Source: Streptomyces sp. MUM 178J (GTDB lineage: Bacteria > Actinomycetota > Actinomycetes > Streptomycetales > Streptomycetaceae). From it: 64,000 nucleotides of DNA. The position numbers and the translations under genes are program-made. Below are positions 24,551 to 32,494 of this stretch, piece after piece. The notes under the pieces are model-generated. The model saw only the letters and a list, made by a program, of their open reading frames with translations. It had not been told where the DNA came from and did not search any database. Where the stretch lies: the NCBI RefSeq assembly GCF_022414575.1, contig NZ_JADWYQ010000003.1, positions 186,001-250,000 on the forward strand, written 5' to 3'. Positions within the stretch are counted from its first letter, which is position 1. The number at the start of each line of letters is the position of its first letter.

Positions 24551-24760
24551 ATGCCTTTCGCTCATTTCAAGGTCCCTGCCGGCACCATCACCGCCGAGGA
24601 CAAGAAGAAGATCGTCGAGCGCACCACCGACCTGTACGCGGAGATCTACGGTGAGCGGGCCCGCCCCACCACCGTCGTACTCGTCGACGAGGTGGCCGAC
24701 GGCGGCTGGGGCGTCGCCGGCAACGTCCTGACCGCCGCCATGCTCAACGGCGACGCCTGA
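24551..24760 (+). CDS. 4-oxalocrotonate tautomerase family protein
   Basis: A 69-residue protein from ATG 24551 behind AAGGAG. Pro2 (MPFAHFKVPAG), the catalytic N-terminal proline after Met removal, is present; the TAEDKKKIVERTTDLYAEIYGE helix and VVLVDEVADGGWGVAG end are typical of the family. It would isomerise an enol/keto pair or dehalogenate a small molecule. Placement after an SDR and under an MmyB-type regulator fits enone or quinone metabolism. Confidence 0.9.
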   Translation: MPFAHFKVPAGTITAEDKKKIVERTTDLYAEIYGERARPTTVVLVDEVADGGWGVAGNVLTAAMLNGDA

Positions 24761-24906
24761 CTCCGATCACCGGTACGTGGCCCGGCATCTCAGCGCCGGG
24801 CCCCGAACCAGTGGGGCACGGTGCCGGACGGCCGACACGACACAGCGGCCTCGGGGCAGTCGCGCACCTTCACTCGCCGGATACCGAAAACCTTCCACAA
24901 AGCATC

Positions 24907-24934
24907 TTGACTCGGGGCATAACGGGCTTAGTCT
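24907..24934 (+). promoter_or_regulatory. Near-consensus vegetative promoter TTGACT-N16-TAGTCT
   Basis: TTGACT (24907-24912) and TAGTCT (24929-24934) are 16 bases apart, very close to the streptomycete HrdB consensus. It reads into a region with only tiny frames, so it may drive a small RNA or a micro-protein. Confidence 0.6.
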
Positions 24935-25048
24935 GGTTGATAGGCCATAACACCGAAAGAGTCGCAAAGTCGATGAGGACGTCTAGTCGGCGGAGCGAAC
25001 TTGGACAGGATTTGGTTTAGGCCCCCGGCAAGCCGGCGCGATACCGGA

Positions 25049-25156
25049 GTGACAGTGACGACTGAAGCTCCAGGACACGAGCAGCACTACCGGGGACTGT
25101 TCTTTGCCCTCATGGCCTTCGTACGGCAGGTTCGCGGTGCGAAGGCTGTGTCATGA
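25049..25156 (+). CDS. Possible 35-codon ORF or gene remnant
   Basis: GTG 25049 (GTG 25055 also possible) to TGA 25154-25156 encodes VTVTTEAPGHEQHYRGLFF, then ALMAFVRQVRGAKAVS. Start context and codon use are gene-like and it lies 115 bp after the strong promoter, but no family is recognised and it could be the 5' end of a truncated gene. Confidence 0.3.
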   Translation: MTVTTEAPGHEQHYRGLFFALMAFVRQVRGAKAVS

Positions 25157-25341
25157 CCATGAAGCCGCCTGCCTGTTCCCTGCTGCGGGCGGCTCGCGCC
25201 GTTGGTGTGCAGAGATCGAGGTCGCCGGCGGCACACCGCAGCGCCCTGGGTTGCTGGACGGAAACCGGCCGGGGCCCGGAGGGCGGTTGACGTGGGCGCC
25301 TTGTTGGTGTTCGGAGGACCCGGGCGCTTGTGGCACGGCTT

Positions 25342-25896
25342 CTATCCGGTGACCGGTGCCACGGTGCCGTTCGGGCCGCAGCGCACGATCCAGGGGGTCT
25401 GGGAGGGGGCGAGGTCCTCGTGGATGCGGATGTCGATCCGGGTGGCGGGGCGGTCGCCGGGGACGTTGGCGTGGGCTGCGGTGCAGGCGAGCTGGGCGAC
25501 GGCGGTGACATCGAGGTCGCCGCTGCTGACGGTGAGGGGGATGTAGACGTCGACGGCGCCGTCGGTGGCGGTGGCGGTGAGCTGGCCGGGCATCGGGGGG
25601 ACCTGGGTGACCAGGCCGCGGTCGCGTTCAGCCGTGGTGGGGCCCTCCAACAGGAGGTCGAGAGCCTGTTGGGGGCTGAGGGGCCGGTCGGTGGGACGGC
25701 TGACAGCACGCAGACCGTAGGGACCGGCGAAGTAGAGCTGGACGGTCCGGGCCTCGCCGCCGGGCCGCTGGATGCCGGAAGCCGGCGCCCCCGCGGGCGC
25801 TGGGCCGGTGGGGGTGATGCCGCAGCCTGTCAGGGTGGAGGCGATGACGCAGGCCGTGACGGTTGCGGTCGTGCGGGTGGTGAGGCGGCGGATCAT
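25342..25896 (-). CDS. GerMN-domain-like lipoprotein of two-component operon
   Basis: A 184-residue exported lipoprotein. The signal peptide ends in the lipobox LTGC (Cys25), after which a short Pro/Gly/Ala linker leads to a domain with VQLYFAGPYGLRAVSRPT, ALDLLLEGPTTAERDRGLVTQVP and TATDGAVDVYIPL, typical of GerMN/LpqB-like modules. The start ATG 25896 overlaps the end of the sensor kinase gene by 4 bases. Lipoproteins coupled to kinases of this type (compare CseA or LpqB beside MtrAB) modulate the sensor at the outer face of the membrane. Confidence 0.85.
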   Translation of the reverse strand: MIRRLTTRTTATVTACVIASTLTGCGITPTGPAPAGAPASGIQRPGGEARTVQLYFAGPYGLRAVSRPTDRPLSPQQALDLLLEGPTTAERDRGLVTQVPPMPGQLTATATDGAVDVYIPLTVSSGDLDVTAVAQLACTAAHANVPGDRPATRIDIRIHEDLAPSQTPWIVRCGPNGTVAPVTG

Positions 25897-27395
25897 CGTG
25901 ATTCCCGTGCGGGTGGGGTGGCGAGGGCAAGGGTGAGGGTGAACACGGCGCCCGCGCCCGGGGCGTTGGCGGCGGTCAGTGTGCCGTCGTGCAGGAGCGC
26001 GTTCTCGTGGGCGAGGGCGAGGCCGAGGCCGCTGCCCTCGGAGCGGGCGCGTGCCGTGTCGGCCTTGTAGAAGCGGTCGAAGACGTGGGACACGGCGTGT
26101 GCGGGGATGCCGGGGCCGTGGTCGGTCACGGTGAGGACCGCCCGCTCGCCCTCGGCGCGCACACGGACGGTCACGGGTGGGCTGCCGTGGCGCAGGGCGT
26201 TGCCGACCAGATTGGCGAGGATCACGTCGACGCGCCGCGGGTCGGCGTGGACCGGAACGGGGCCGGCGAGGTCGACGGTGACGTGTTCGCCGGCATCCCA
26301 CCCCCGGAGTCGCAGGGTCTTGGAGACGAGGGTGCGCAGGTCGACGTCCTCGGCGCGCAGGGGCGCGGTCCTGGCGTCAAAGCGGGAGACCTCCATGAGG
26401 TCTTCGACCATCCGGGCCAGGGTGCGGGTCTCGTCGCTGATGAGACGGACGGCGTCCGCGGTGTCGGGCGGCAGGGCCCCGGAGTCGGCGTCCTCGTCGA
26501 GGACTCCGGTGACCGCGGTCATCGCCGCGAGAGGGGTGCGCAGTTCGTGGGCGACGTCCGCGGCGAAGCGGCGTGCGCTGGCCTCCATCCGCCGTAGTTC
26601 GGCGTCGTCCCGCTGCAGGGCCGTAGCCATGGTGTTGAACGTACGGGTGAGGTCGGCGAGTTCGTCGTGCCCTTCGGCGTCGAGGCGAGTGTCGAGTTCG
26701 CCGGCGGTGATGCGTTCGGCGCCGCCGTGCAGCCGGCGTACGGGCCGCAGCACGCGGCGGGCGGCGAACAGCGCGGGCACCAGGGCCAGGGCGAGAGCCG
26801 GGACGGCGCCCGCCTGGGCGGCGGTGCGCAGGGCCGCGATGTCCGCCTCGTCCTCATCGAGCGGGAGGGCGGCGTAGACGGTCAGGCCGGAGGGAGCACG
26901 GGACATGGCGCCCGAGTCGCCGGAAGCCGAGGCCGAAGCCCCTGCGTAGGAGACCGGCATCGCGAGCACCAGCCAGGGCCGGCCCTCGTGCTCGATGCGC
27001 TGGTATGCGGCCGCGGCCCCGTCCTGTGTCGTTTCGCGGAGTGTCTGGGGGACGGGCGGGGCGGTGGGGGCGGCGGAGACGAGCGGGCCGTCCTGGTAGG
27101 CGGCGGCGGAGTGCCAGGTGTGGGCGCCGCCGGCACGGTCGAGCTGGAGGGCCAGATCGCGCAGGCCCTGGGTGCTCGGTGGGAAGGGCAGGCCGGGCGC
27201 GAGGGAGTCGAGCTGGGCCCGCAGATCCGCGACGGCGGCCTCCTGGGTGCGGTCGAGGATCGCGGAGCGGGCCTGCTGGAAGGTGAGCCCCGCGGTGAGC
27301 AGGGCGCCGAAGGCGGCGGCGAAGAGGAAGGCGGCCACCAGCCGCACCCGCAGCCCGCGCGGAAGACGAAGCCGAAAGGGCCTGCGAAAGGTCAT
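25893..27395 (-). CDS. Sensor histidine kinase
   Basis: A 500-residue membrane kinase. Hydrophobic helices at about 17-40 and 195-213 enclose an extracytoplasmic sensor domain of some 150 residues. A HAMP domain follows (LRPVRRLHGGAERITAGELDTRL, about 215-265), then the dimerisation helix with phospho-acceptor His283 in FAADVAHELRTPLAAM, and an ATPase with N-box NLVGNALRHG, DHGPGIP, FDRFYKAD and SEGSGLGLAL. It overlaps its response regulator gene by 4 bases upstream and the lipoprotein gene downstream, forming a three-gene operon. Signal unknown; the lipoprotein partner suggests cell-envelope sensing. Confidence 0.95.
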   Translation of the reverse strand: MTFRRPFRLRLPRGLRVRLVAAFLFAAAFGALLTAGLTFQQARSAILDRTQEAAVADLRAQLDSLAPGLPFPPSTQGLRDLALQLDRAGGAHTWHSAAAYQDGPLVSAAPTAPPVPQTLRETTQDGAAAAYQRIEHEGRPWLVLAMPVSYAGASASASGDSGAMSRAPSGLTVYAALPLDEDEADIAALRTAAQAGAVPALALALVPALFAARRVLRPVRRLHGGAERITAGELDTRLDAEGHDELADLTRTFNTMATALQRDDAELRRMEASARRFAADVAHELRTPLAAMTAVTGVLDEDADSGALPPDTADAVRLISDETRTLARMVEDLMEVSRFDARTAPLRAEDVDLRTLVSKTLRLRGWDAGEHVTVDLAGPVPVHADPRRVDVILANLVGNALRHGSPPVTVRVRAEGERAVLTVTDHGPGIPAHAVSHVFDRFYKADTARARSEGSGLGLALAHENALLHDGTLTAANAPGAGAVFTLTLALATPPARESR

Positions 27396-28099
27396 GCGAG
27401 CGGCCCGAAGCGGTAGCCAAAACCTCGCACGGTCATCACATACACCGGCGCGCGCGGGTCGTTCTCGATCTTGGCCCGGAGCCGCATCACACAGGCGTCG
27501 ACGAGGCGGGCGTCGCCGTAGAAGGAGTGCTCCCAGACCTGCTCCAGGAGCTGCTGGCGGGAGTAGACCTGCCCGGGCGCGGCGGAGAGGAACAGCAGCA
27601 GCTTGAGCTCGGAGGGAGCCAGGGCGAGTTCGGCCCCGTCCCTGGTCACGATGAGCGCCGTACGGTCCACGGTCAGGGCGCCGTGCCGTTCCGCACCCGG
27701 CTGCGCGGGGGCGGCCTGCGCGCTGCCGTCCTGGGCAGGGGCGACCCGGCGCAGGACCGCCTTGATGCGCGCTTCGAGCACCTCATCACTGGCCGGTTTG
27801 ACGATGTAGTCGTCGGCGCCGACCTCCAGCCCCACGACCATGTCGATGTCATCACCGCGGGCGGACATGATGATGATCGGTATCTGTTTGCTCTCCCGGA
27901 TGCGGCGGCACACCTCCAGACCGCTCATCCCAGGCAGCATCAGATCGAGCAGCACCAGGTCGGGCCGGTGGCGCTCCAGCGCAAGCAGACCGGTCTCACC
28001 GCTGCCCGCCACCTCCACCGCGTGCCCCCGGCGCTTCAGCGCGAGGGTCACCCCCTTCTGCACTGCGAGGTCGTCTTCGATCAGCAGGACTCGTGGCAT
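27392..28099 (-). CDS. OmpR/PhoB-type response regulator
   Basis: A 235-residue regulator with a receiver domain (VLLIEDD, phospho-acceptor Asp52 in LVLLDLMLPGM, MSARGDD, and Lys of IVKPAS) and a C-terminal winged helix (LTVDRTALIVTRDGAELALAPSELKLLLFL, DACVMRLRAKIE, VRGFGYRF). A 30-residue Ala/Gln-rich linker separates them. Start ATG 28099 has no clear ribosome site, so the message may be leaderless. It is the first gene of the kinase-lipoprotein operon. It resembles MtrA/CseB-class regulators. Confidence 0.95.
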   Translation of the reverse strand: MPRVLLIEDDLAVQKGVTLALKRRGHAVEVAGSGETGLLALERHRPDLVLLDLMLPGMSGLEVCRRIRESKQIPIIIMSARGDDIDMVVGLEVGADDYIVKPASDEVLEARIKAVLRRVAPAQDGSAQAAPAQPGAERHGALTVDRTALIVTRDGAELALAPSELKLLLFLSAAPGQVYSRQQLLEQVWEHSFYGDARLVDACVMRLRAKIENDPRAPVYVMTVRGFGYRFGPLA

Positions 28100-28426
28100 G
28101 GCGTGGGGTCGCACTCCTCCGGCGGCGTCTGGGGACTCTTCGACCAGCGTGCTCGAAACGTATGACGGGCGGTTCCGCCTTCTGTGATGAAACGATGACG
28201 GCCTGCCTCTTCGGCGCCGCAAGCCGGTTCCGTCGAGGGCATGGGCAATGCACAGCGCAGCAACAGGACGAGCCGACGGGGCAGCCCGGGCCGATGCAGC
28301 CCGGCCGATGCAGTCCGGGCCGAGGCAGTCCGGGCCGATGCAGCCCGGGCCGAGGCAGTCCGGCCCTCTGCCGCCCCCTCCTCCATCCCTCACCACACCC
28401 CTTGTACGAAAGGCTCCGCAACAGCC
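28100..28426. other. Divergent intergenic region with GC-rich repeats
   Basis: The 327-bp gap between the divergent response regulator and SGNH lipoprotein genes must hold both promoters. I see no convincing -35/-10 pair. Its right half is a tandem array of CCGGGCCGATGCAG-type units (28280-28370). Confidence 0.5.
28280..28370. repeat. Tandem ~15-bp repeats (GGGCCGATGCAG / GGGCCGAGGCAG)
   Basis: Six or so imperfect copies of a 15-base unit alternate GATGCAG and GAGGCAG cores and run up to about 55 bp before the SGNH gene. They give long open frames of Ala-Asp-Ala-Val-Arg composition that should not be read as protein. Confidence 0.8.
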
Positions 28427-29203
28427 ATGAAGACCCGTACGATCGCCCTCGCCCTCGTCGCCGCCACCGGGATGCTCGGCCTCACCGCCTGCCAGGACTC
28501 CACCTCCGGAACCAAGGAAGGCGCCGGCACTGCGACCACGCAGGCCGAGACCACCCCCGACGCCAAGCCGCGTCGACTCCTGTGGATGGGCGACTCCATC
28601 GGGGAGGTCCAGGCGCCCGCACTCGGCGCGGCGATGAAGGCGAGCGGCGCCGAGTTCGCCTCGATGGCCGCAACGGGCGGCGGCGGCGTGATAGGCGAGA
28701 TAGCAGCCCCCACCTGGGAGACCCTCCCCAAGGAACTCGCCGCCTTCAAGCCCGACGTCGTCGCCTACCAGATCACCACCTACGACTGGGGCACTCCCGA
28801 GGAGCAGCGCGCCGGGTATGAACGCCTGGCCAAGACGGTCAACGACGCCGGCGCCGACCTTCTGATCGTCTCCGCACCGCCGTTCAAGCTCGACGACTTC
28901 TACCAGGCGCACGAGGCCGCCATCACCGCCGCGCCGCGCTCCGCGAGCGAGGTCGCCGCCGAGCACCCCGACACCGTGTCCTTCCTCGACGCCTCCACCC
29001 TGTGGGGTACCGACAGCGCCGCCGCCAAGGCCCAGCGCAGCAAGGACGGCATCCACTCCTGCCAGCAGGGCTCGGCCGCCTTCGCCAGCTGGTTCGGCAA
29101 GGAACTGAACAAGCACTACGGCTTCACCCCCGCCGCCCCGGACCAGTGGGCCACCGGCACATGGACCGGCGAGAAGGTCTACGGCCAACTCGGCTGCGCC
29201 TGA
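28427..29203 (+). CDS. SGNH-hydrolase-type lipoprotein
   Basis: A 258-residue exported protein. The ATG at 28427 gives a signal peptide ending in the lipobox LTAC (Cys22); an upstream frame start at 28241 lies in repeat DNA. The SGNH block I Ser is in LLWMGDSIGEV, the Gly in the ATGGGGVIGE segment, Asn appears replaced in VVAYQITTYDWGT, and the C-terminal Asp-x-x-His is KDGIHSCQQG. It probably moves or removes acyl groups outside the membrane. The next gene is an acyltransferase-3 membrane protein; in OafB-type enzymes these two domains are fused, so the pair may work together on a surface glycan. Confidence 0.85.
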   Translation: MKTRTIALALVAATGMLGLTACQDSTSGTKEGAGTATTQAETTPDAKPRRLLWMGDSIGEVQAPALGAAMKASGAEFASMAATGGGGVIGEIAAPTWETLPKELAAFKPDVVAYQITTYDWGTPEEQRAGYERLAKTVNDAGADLLIVSAPPFKLDDFYQAHEAAITAAPRSASEVAAEHPDTVSFLDASTLWGTDSAAAKAQRSKDGIHSCQQGSAAFASWFGKELNKHYGFTPAAPDQWATGTWTGEKVYGQLGCA

Positions 29204-29293
29204 CACCTCGCTTCCCCCCGTCCCGCACACCGCGCACGCGGCGGCTTCCGCCGGCAAGCCCGGCCGAAGCCGCCGCGCACGTCCAGGAGACCC

Positions 29294-30574
29294 ATGACCG
29301 CCCCCGACCACATGCTTTCCTCCGCACCCCCCGCCCCTCGCTCCCACCGCCGCAAGACCCCGGCGCCGCCCACGGGCCCCGGAACCGGTCATATCACCGC
29401 CCTCGACGGGCTGCGCGGACTGGCCGTCCTCGGCGTACTCCTCTTCCACGCCGGACACCTCGGCGGCGGATTCCTCGGCGTCGACCTGTTCTTCGTACTC
29501 TCCGGCTTCCTCATCACCGGCCTGCTCCTGAAAGAAGCCCGGGCCCGCGACGGCCGGATCGACCTCGCGGCCTTCTGGGGACGCCGGGCACGCCGCCTGC
29601 TGCCGGCGCTCGCCGCCGTGATCGCCGGAACGCTGATCCTGGCCTGGGCATTCGGCACGCCGCAACTCCAGCGCCAGGCCCTCGACGACGCTCCCTGGGT
29701 GATGGCCAACCTCGCCAACTGGCACTACATCGCCGACCAGGCGGGCTACTGGCAATCGTCCCAGACCCAGGTGTTCAGCCACCTGTGGAGCATCGCCGTC
29801 GAGGAACAGTTCTACCTCCTGTGGCCCCTGCTGCTCGTCCTGCTCGTCCGCTTCGGCAAAGGCAGCGGCGAGCGTCTCGTCGCGGCGGCGGCCGCGGCCG
29901 GGGCGCTTATCTCCCTCGCCCTCATGATCACGCTCGTCGACCCCGTCGACACCACCCGCGTCTACGAAGGCACCGACACCCGCGCCTTCTCCCTGCTCCT
30001 GGGTTCCCTGGCCGCCACCGCCCCCGCTGCCCGCCTCGTCCGCTCACTCGGCCGACGCGCCAGGGCCTGGTGGAGCCTGGCCCCGGCCGGCGGCATCGCC
30101 GCGTACTGGCTCACCGCCGACGGCCAGGACGCACCCGGCCTCTTCCACGGCGGCCTGTTCCTGCACGCCCTGGCCGCGGCCCTGCTCATCGCCTGCCTCG
30201 CCCACACCCCGCACGGACCCGTCGCCCGCGCCCTGTCGACAGCCCCGCTGCGCGGCCTCGGCCTGCTCTCCTACAGCCTCTACCTGTGGCACTGGCCGGT
30301 CTTCCTCCTGCTCACCGAGGACCGGCTGGGGCTGACCGGCCGGAGCCGCACCGCGGTCCTCCTCGGCATCTCCCTCGTCGCCGCCCTCCTCACCAAACTC
30401 CTGGTGGAAGACCCCATCCGCTTCCGGGCCGGCTGGGCACACGGCCGCACCGGCACGGCAGCCCTCCTGGCCGCGCTCGTCGCCCTCATCTCCCTCTGGG
30501 CCCTGCTTCCCCGCCCGCAGCCCGGCGCCGACACCGTCGACATCACCCGCCTCGCCGTCACAGCACCGCGCTGA
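29294..30574 (+). CDS. Acyltransferase-3 family membrane O-acyltransferase
   Basis: A 426-residue protein with about ten hydrophobic helices, ATG 29294 behind AGGAGA. The family's catalytic region is clear: ITALDGLRGLAVLGVLLFHAG (His in helix 1), GGFLGVDLFFVLSGFLITGLLL, FWGRRARRLLPA, and WSIAVEEQFYLLWP. It transfers acetyl or other acyl groups from the cytoplasm to a surface sugar or wall polymer. The preceding SGNH lipoprotein supplies the extracytoplasmic domain that this protein lacks at its C-terminus. Confidence 0.92.
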   Translation: MTAPDHMLSSAPPAPRSHRRKTPAPPTGPGTGHITALDGLRGLAVLGVLLFHAGHLGGGFLGVDLFFVLSGFLITGLLLKEARARDGRIDLAAFWGRRARRLLPALAAVIAGTLILAWAFGTPQLQRQALDDAPWVMANLANWHYIADQAGYWQSSQTQVFSHLWSIAVEEQFYLLWPLLLVLLVRFGKGSGERLVAAAAAAGALISLALMITLVDPVDTTRVYEGTDTRAFSLLLGSLAATAPAARLVRSLGRRARAWWSLAPAGGIAAYWLTADGQDAPGLFHGGLFLHALAAALLIACLAHTPHGPVARALSTAPLRGLGLLSYSLYLWHWPVFLLLTEDRLGLTGRSRTAVLLGISLVAALLTKLLVEDPIRFRAGWAHGRTGTAALLAALVALISLWALLPRPQPGADTVDITRLAVTAPR

Positions 30575-30581
30575 ACTCCCG

Positions 30582-30618
30582 GCATGACGGCATGACGGCA
30601 TGACGGCATGACGGCATG
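30582..30618. repeat. 9-bp tandem repeat GCATGACGG
   Basis: Four consecutive copies follow the acyltransferase stop, each carrying an ATG overlapped by TGA. They lie just before the degraded Hsp20 region and may mark a slippage-prone junction. Confidence 0.85.
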
Positions 30619-30819
30619 ACGACACGACGGGCGAACTCCCGGCAGCGGTGCGCCGCGCGGACCGGCCGGACGGCTCCATGGCACGACAACCAAGTCCTGA
30701 GCCCCGCGTCGACGGCTCGCAGCCGACAGGTTCCCCGGTGGACGCTGGTGTCGGCGAGAGCCGTCTGCCGCGAGCGCGCCTGCTCCGCGGCGTCGCGGGC
30801 GCCCCTCGTCGAACCGCGT

Positions 30820-31113
30820 GAAACCGATGACGCCTACATGGTCGCGTGCGAGCTGCCCAGCCTGAAGCTCGAGGACATCGACGTGGAGGCCGGCGACAGG
30901 GAGCCGGCCAGCACCGGCGAACTCGCCGAACGCGAGAACGAAGGCACCCTGCGCCGCACAACGCGCCGCACCGGCCGCTTCGAGTACCGGGCACTGCTGC
31001 CGGCCGAGGTCAAGGCCGGGCAGGTGACCGCGTCGCTCGCCGGCGGAATCCGCACCGTCACCGTTCCCAAAGCGCAGCCGGCCAAGGCCCACCATGCGGA
31101 GATCACCACCTGA
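30820..31113 (+). pseudogene. Hsp20 (alpha-crystallin) fragment, N-terminus lost
   Basis: The frame is open from 30616, but only the last 98 residues look like Hsp20: ETDDAYMVACELPSLKLEDIDVE, GDREPASTGE, TLRRTTRRTGRFEYRALLP and GGIRTVTVPKAQPAK, i.e. the whole alpha-crystallin domain. The upstream codons encode Arg/Ser/Ala-rich sequence with no match to Hsp20 N-termini and no ribosome site. Some conserved positions are altered (ACELP for the usual AELPG; GIRTVTVP for the usual GVLTVRVP), consistent with decay. The neighbours (PfkB kinase and P-type ATPase) are typical of a streptomycete stress/hypoxia island. Confidence 0.65.
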
Positions 31114-31196
31114 CCACGGTGGGACGGGGATGCGGCTCCTGCCGCCCGCCGAGCCCGGGTCTGGTCCTCCCCGGGCCCCGGCCGAGGGGGCCGCGG

Positions 31197-32240
31197 TCAG
31201 GTATGTGAGGAGCCGAGGGGCTGGAAGCCGGTTCTCACCTGGTGGCGGAGGGATCGGGCCGTCTCCGGGTCGAACGGCTCGGTGCTGGGGGTGAGCATCG
31301 CTGCGGCGGCCACGGCCACCCCCAGGGCGCAGGCGCTGACGGGGGCGTCGCCTGCGGTCAGTCGTGCGGCGATGGCGGCCACCATGCTGTCTCCCGCTCC
31401 GGCATCGCTCAGCGGCTCGCCCGGCAGCGGTGGCGCGTGCAGTTCGGTGTGGCCGTGACCGGTCGAGCACACTGCGCCCAGCGCTCCCACCGTGGTGACG
31501 GCGACTTCGGCGGCTCCTGTGGTGAGCAGGTGCTCGTTGACGGCTCGGGCGTCGTCGAAGCCGAGGACGTCCCGGCCGGTCAGGCTCGCGGCCTCTCTCC
31601 GGTTGCACCTGAGGAGGAAGCCGCCTTCCGCGAGTGCTCCGCTGAGCGCCGGCCCGGAGGTGTCCAGGATCAGCCGGGCTCCGGCTTGCTTGACGCGGCG
31701 GGCGACGAGCGCGTAGAAGTCGGCGGGCAGGCCGCTGGGCAGGCTGCCGCTGGCCACGACGTACGGGCAACTGCCGACGGCTTGCTCCAGCGCGTCGAGG
31801 CACCGCAGCCCCTCGTGTTCTCGCAGGCGTGGGCCGGGCGGCACGATGTGGTAGCTGTGACGCGTTTCGGTTTCGAATAGCACGAGTGCTTCGCGGGTCT
31901 CGTCCTGGATGCCGACGGAGACGTGGTCGACGCCTTCCTCGTCCAGCAGCCGGTTCAGGCGTAGGCCGACCTCGCCTCCGGCGGTGTGGACGGCGGTGGC
32001 CCGTCCTCCGAGCCGCACCACGCCACGGGCCACGTTGATCCCTCCGCCCCCGGCAGCCACCGACCTGACCCGGGCACGGTTCTTGCCGATGTCCGCCAGG
32101 TGCCCGACCTCCCAGGAGAGATCGACGGTGGGGTTCAGCGTCAAGGTGAGCACCGACGGTCCGCGGGCCTCCGTCCCTGAGCTCCTTGCTCCGCCCGCCC
32201 TCCTGCCGGTGGCGCGGGTCGGCGTTGCGGGCGGGCTCAT
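31197..32240 (-). CDS. PfkB-family sugar kinase (1-phosphofructokinase/phosphofructokinase-2 type)
   Basis: A 347-residue kinase from ATG 32240. The N-terminal LTLTLNPTVDLSWEV, the substrate loop GGGGINVARGVVRLGG, and the C-terminal signature LSDAGAGDSMVAAIAARL with catalytic Asp are all intact. LTLNPTVD and the two-domain layout fit the LacC/FruK/Pfk-2 branch acting on fructose or tagatose phosphates. It looks functional although both flanking genes are decayed. In mycobacteria a PfkB of this type belongs to the hypoxia regulon together with Hsp20; that context is mirrored here. Confidence 0.88.
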   Translation of the reverse strand: MSPPATPTRATGRRAGGARSSGTEARGPSVLTLTLNPTVDLSWEVGHLADIGKNRARVRSVAAGGGGINVARGVVRLGGRATAVHTAGGEVGLRLNRLLDEEGVDHVSVGIQDETREALVLFETETRHSYHIVPPGPRLREHEGLRCLDALEQAVGSCPYVVASGSLPSGLPADFYALVARRVKQAGARLILDTSGPALSGALAEGGFLLRCNRREAASLTGRDVLGFDDARAVNEHLLTTGAAEVAVTTVGALGAVCSTGHGHTELHAPPLPGEPLSDAGAGDSMVAAIAARLTAGDAPVSACALGVAVAAAAMLTPSTEPFDPETARSLRHQVRTGFQPLGSSHT

Positions 32241-32494
32241 CGTGGTACCCGGGCGGTCGCGCCCGCTCGTGCTCGACGCACCGTCTGCTGCACATGACCT
32301 TGCGTCATCGCGCTCACTTCCGTGGACACGGACGCGACCCACTTCCCATGTTGGGGCAAGCGCGAGGTCACCCGCATGTCGGCCCGGCCCCGGGCCGCCC
32401 CGCACCGCCCCGCATCCGGTGCTCGGCGCCCCTGCCCCCGGACTGCCGGGAAGGCGACAGCGGCGGACTGTGTCGTTTCCCGGGCGGGTGTCGT
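32241..32494. other. Gap upstream of PfkB gene
   Basis: These 254 bp separate the PfkB start from the ATPase fragment. No convincing gene or hairpin is seen; a PfkB promoter should be here, reading leftward, but no clear hexamers were found. Confidence 0.4.

Larger units (their letters stand above)
24761..25341. other. Long region with strong promoter but no recognisable gene
   Basis: About 580 bp lie between the tautomerase gene and the convergent lipoprotein gene. The AT-richer middle part contains a near-consensus promoter (24907-24934). Downstream are only short frames: a 15-codon one at 24973-25020 and a 35-codon one at 25049-25156. The second has a GGAG just before its GTG and a hydrophobic end (YRGLFFALMAFVRQV). 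The rest shows nothing I can assign. Confidence 0.5.

Noticed and set aside
24811..25020. 69-codon plus-strand frame in the gap after the tautomerase gene
   Set aside because: Its start lies before the strong promoter, there is no ribosome site, and amino-acid composition is not protein-like.
30580..30620. CRISPR-like or operator array at the GCATGACGG repeats
   Set aside because: Unit is only 9 bp with no spacers; it is a simple tandem repeat.
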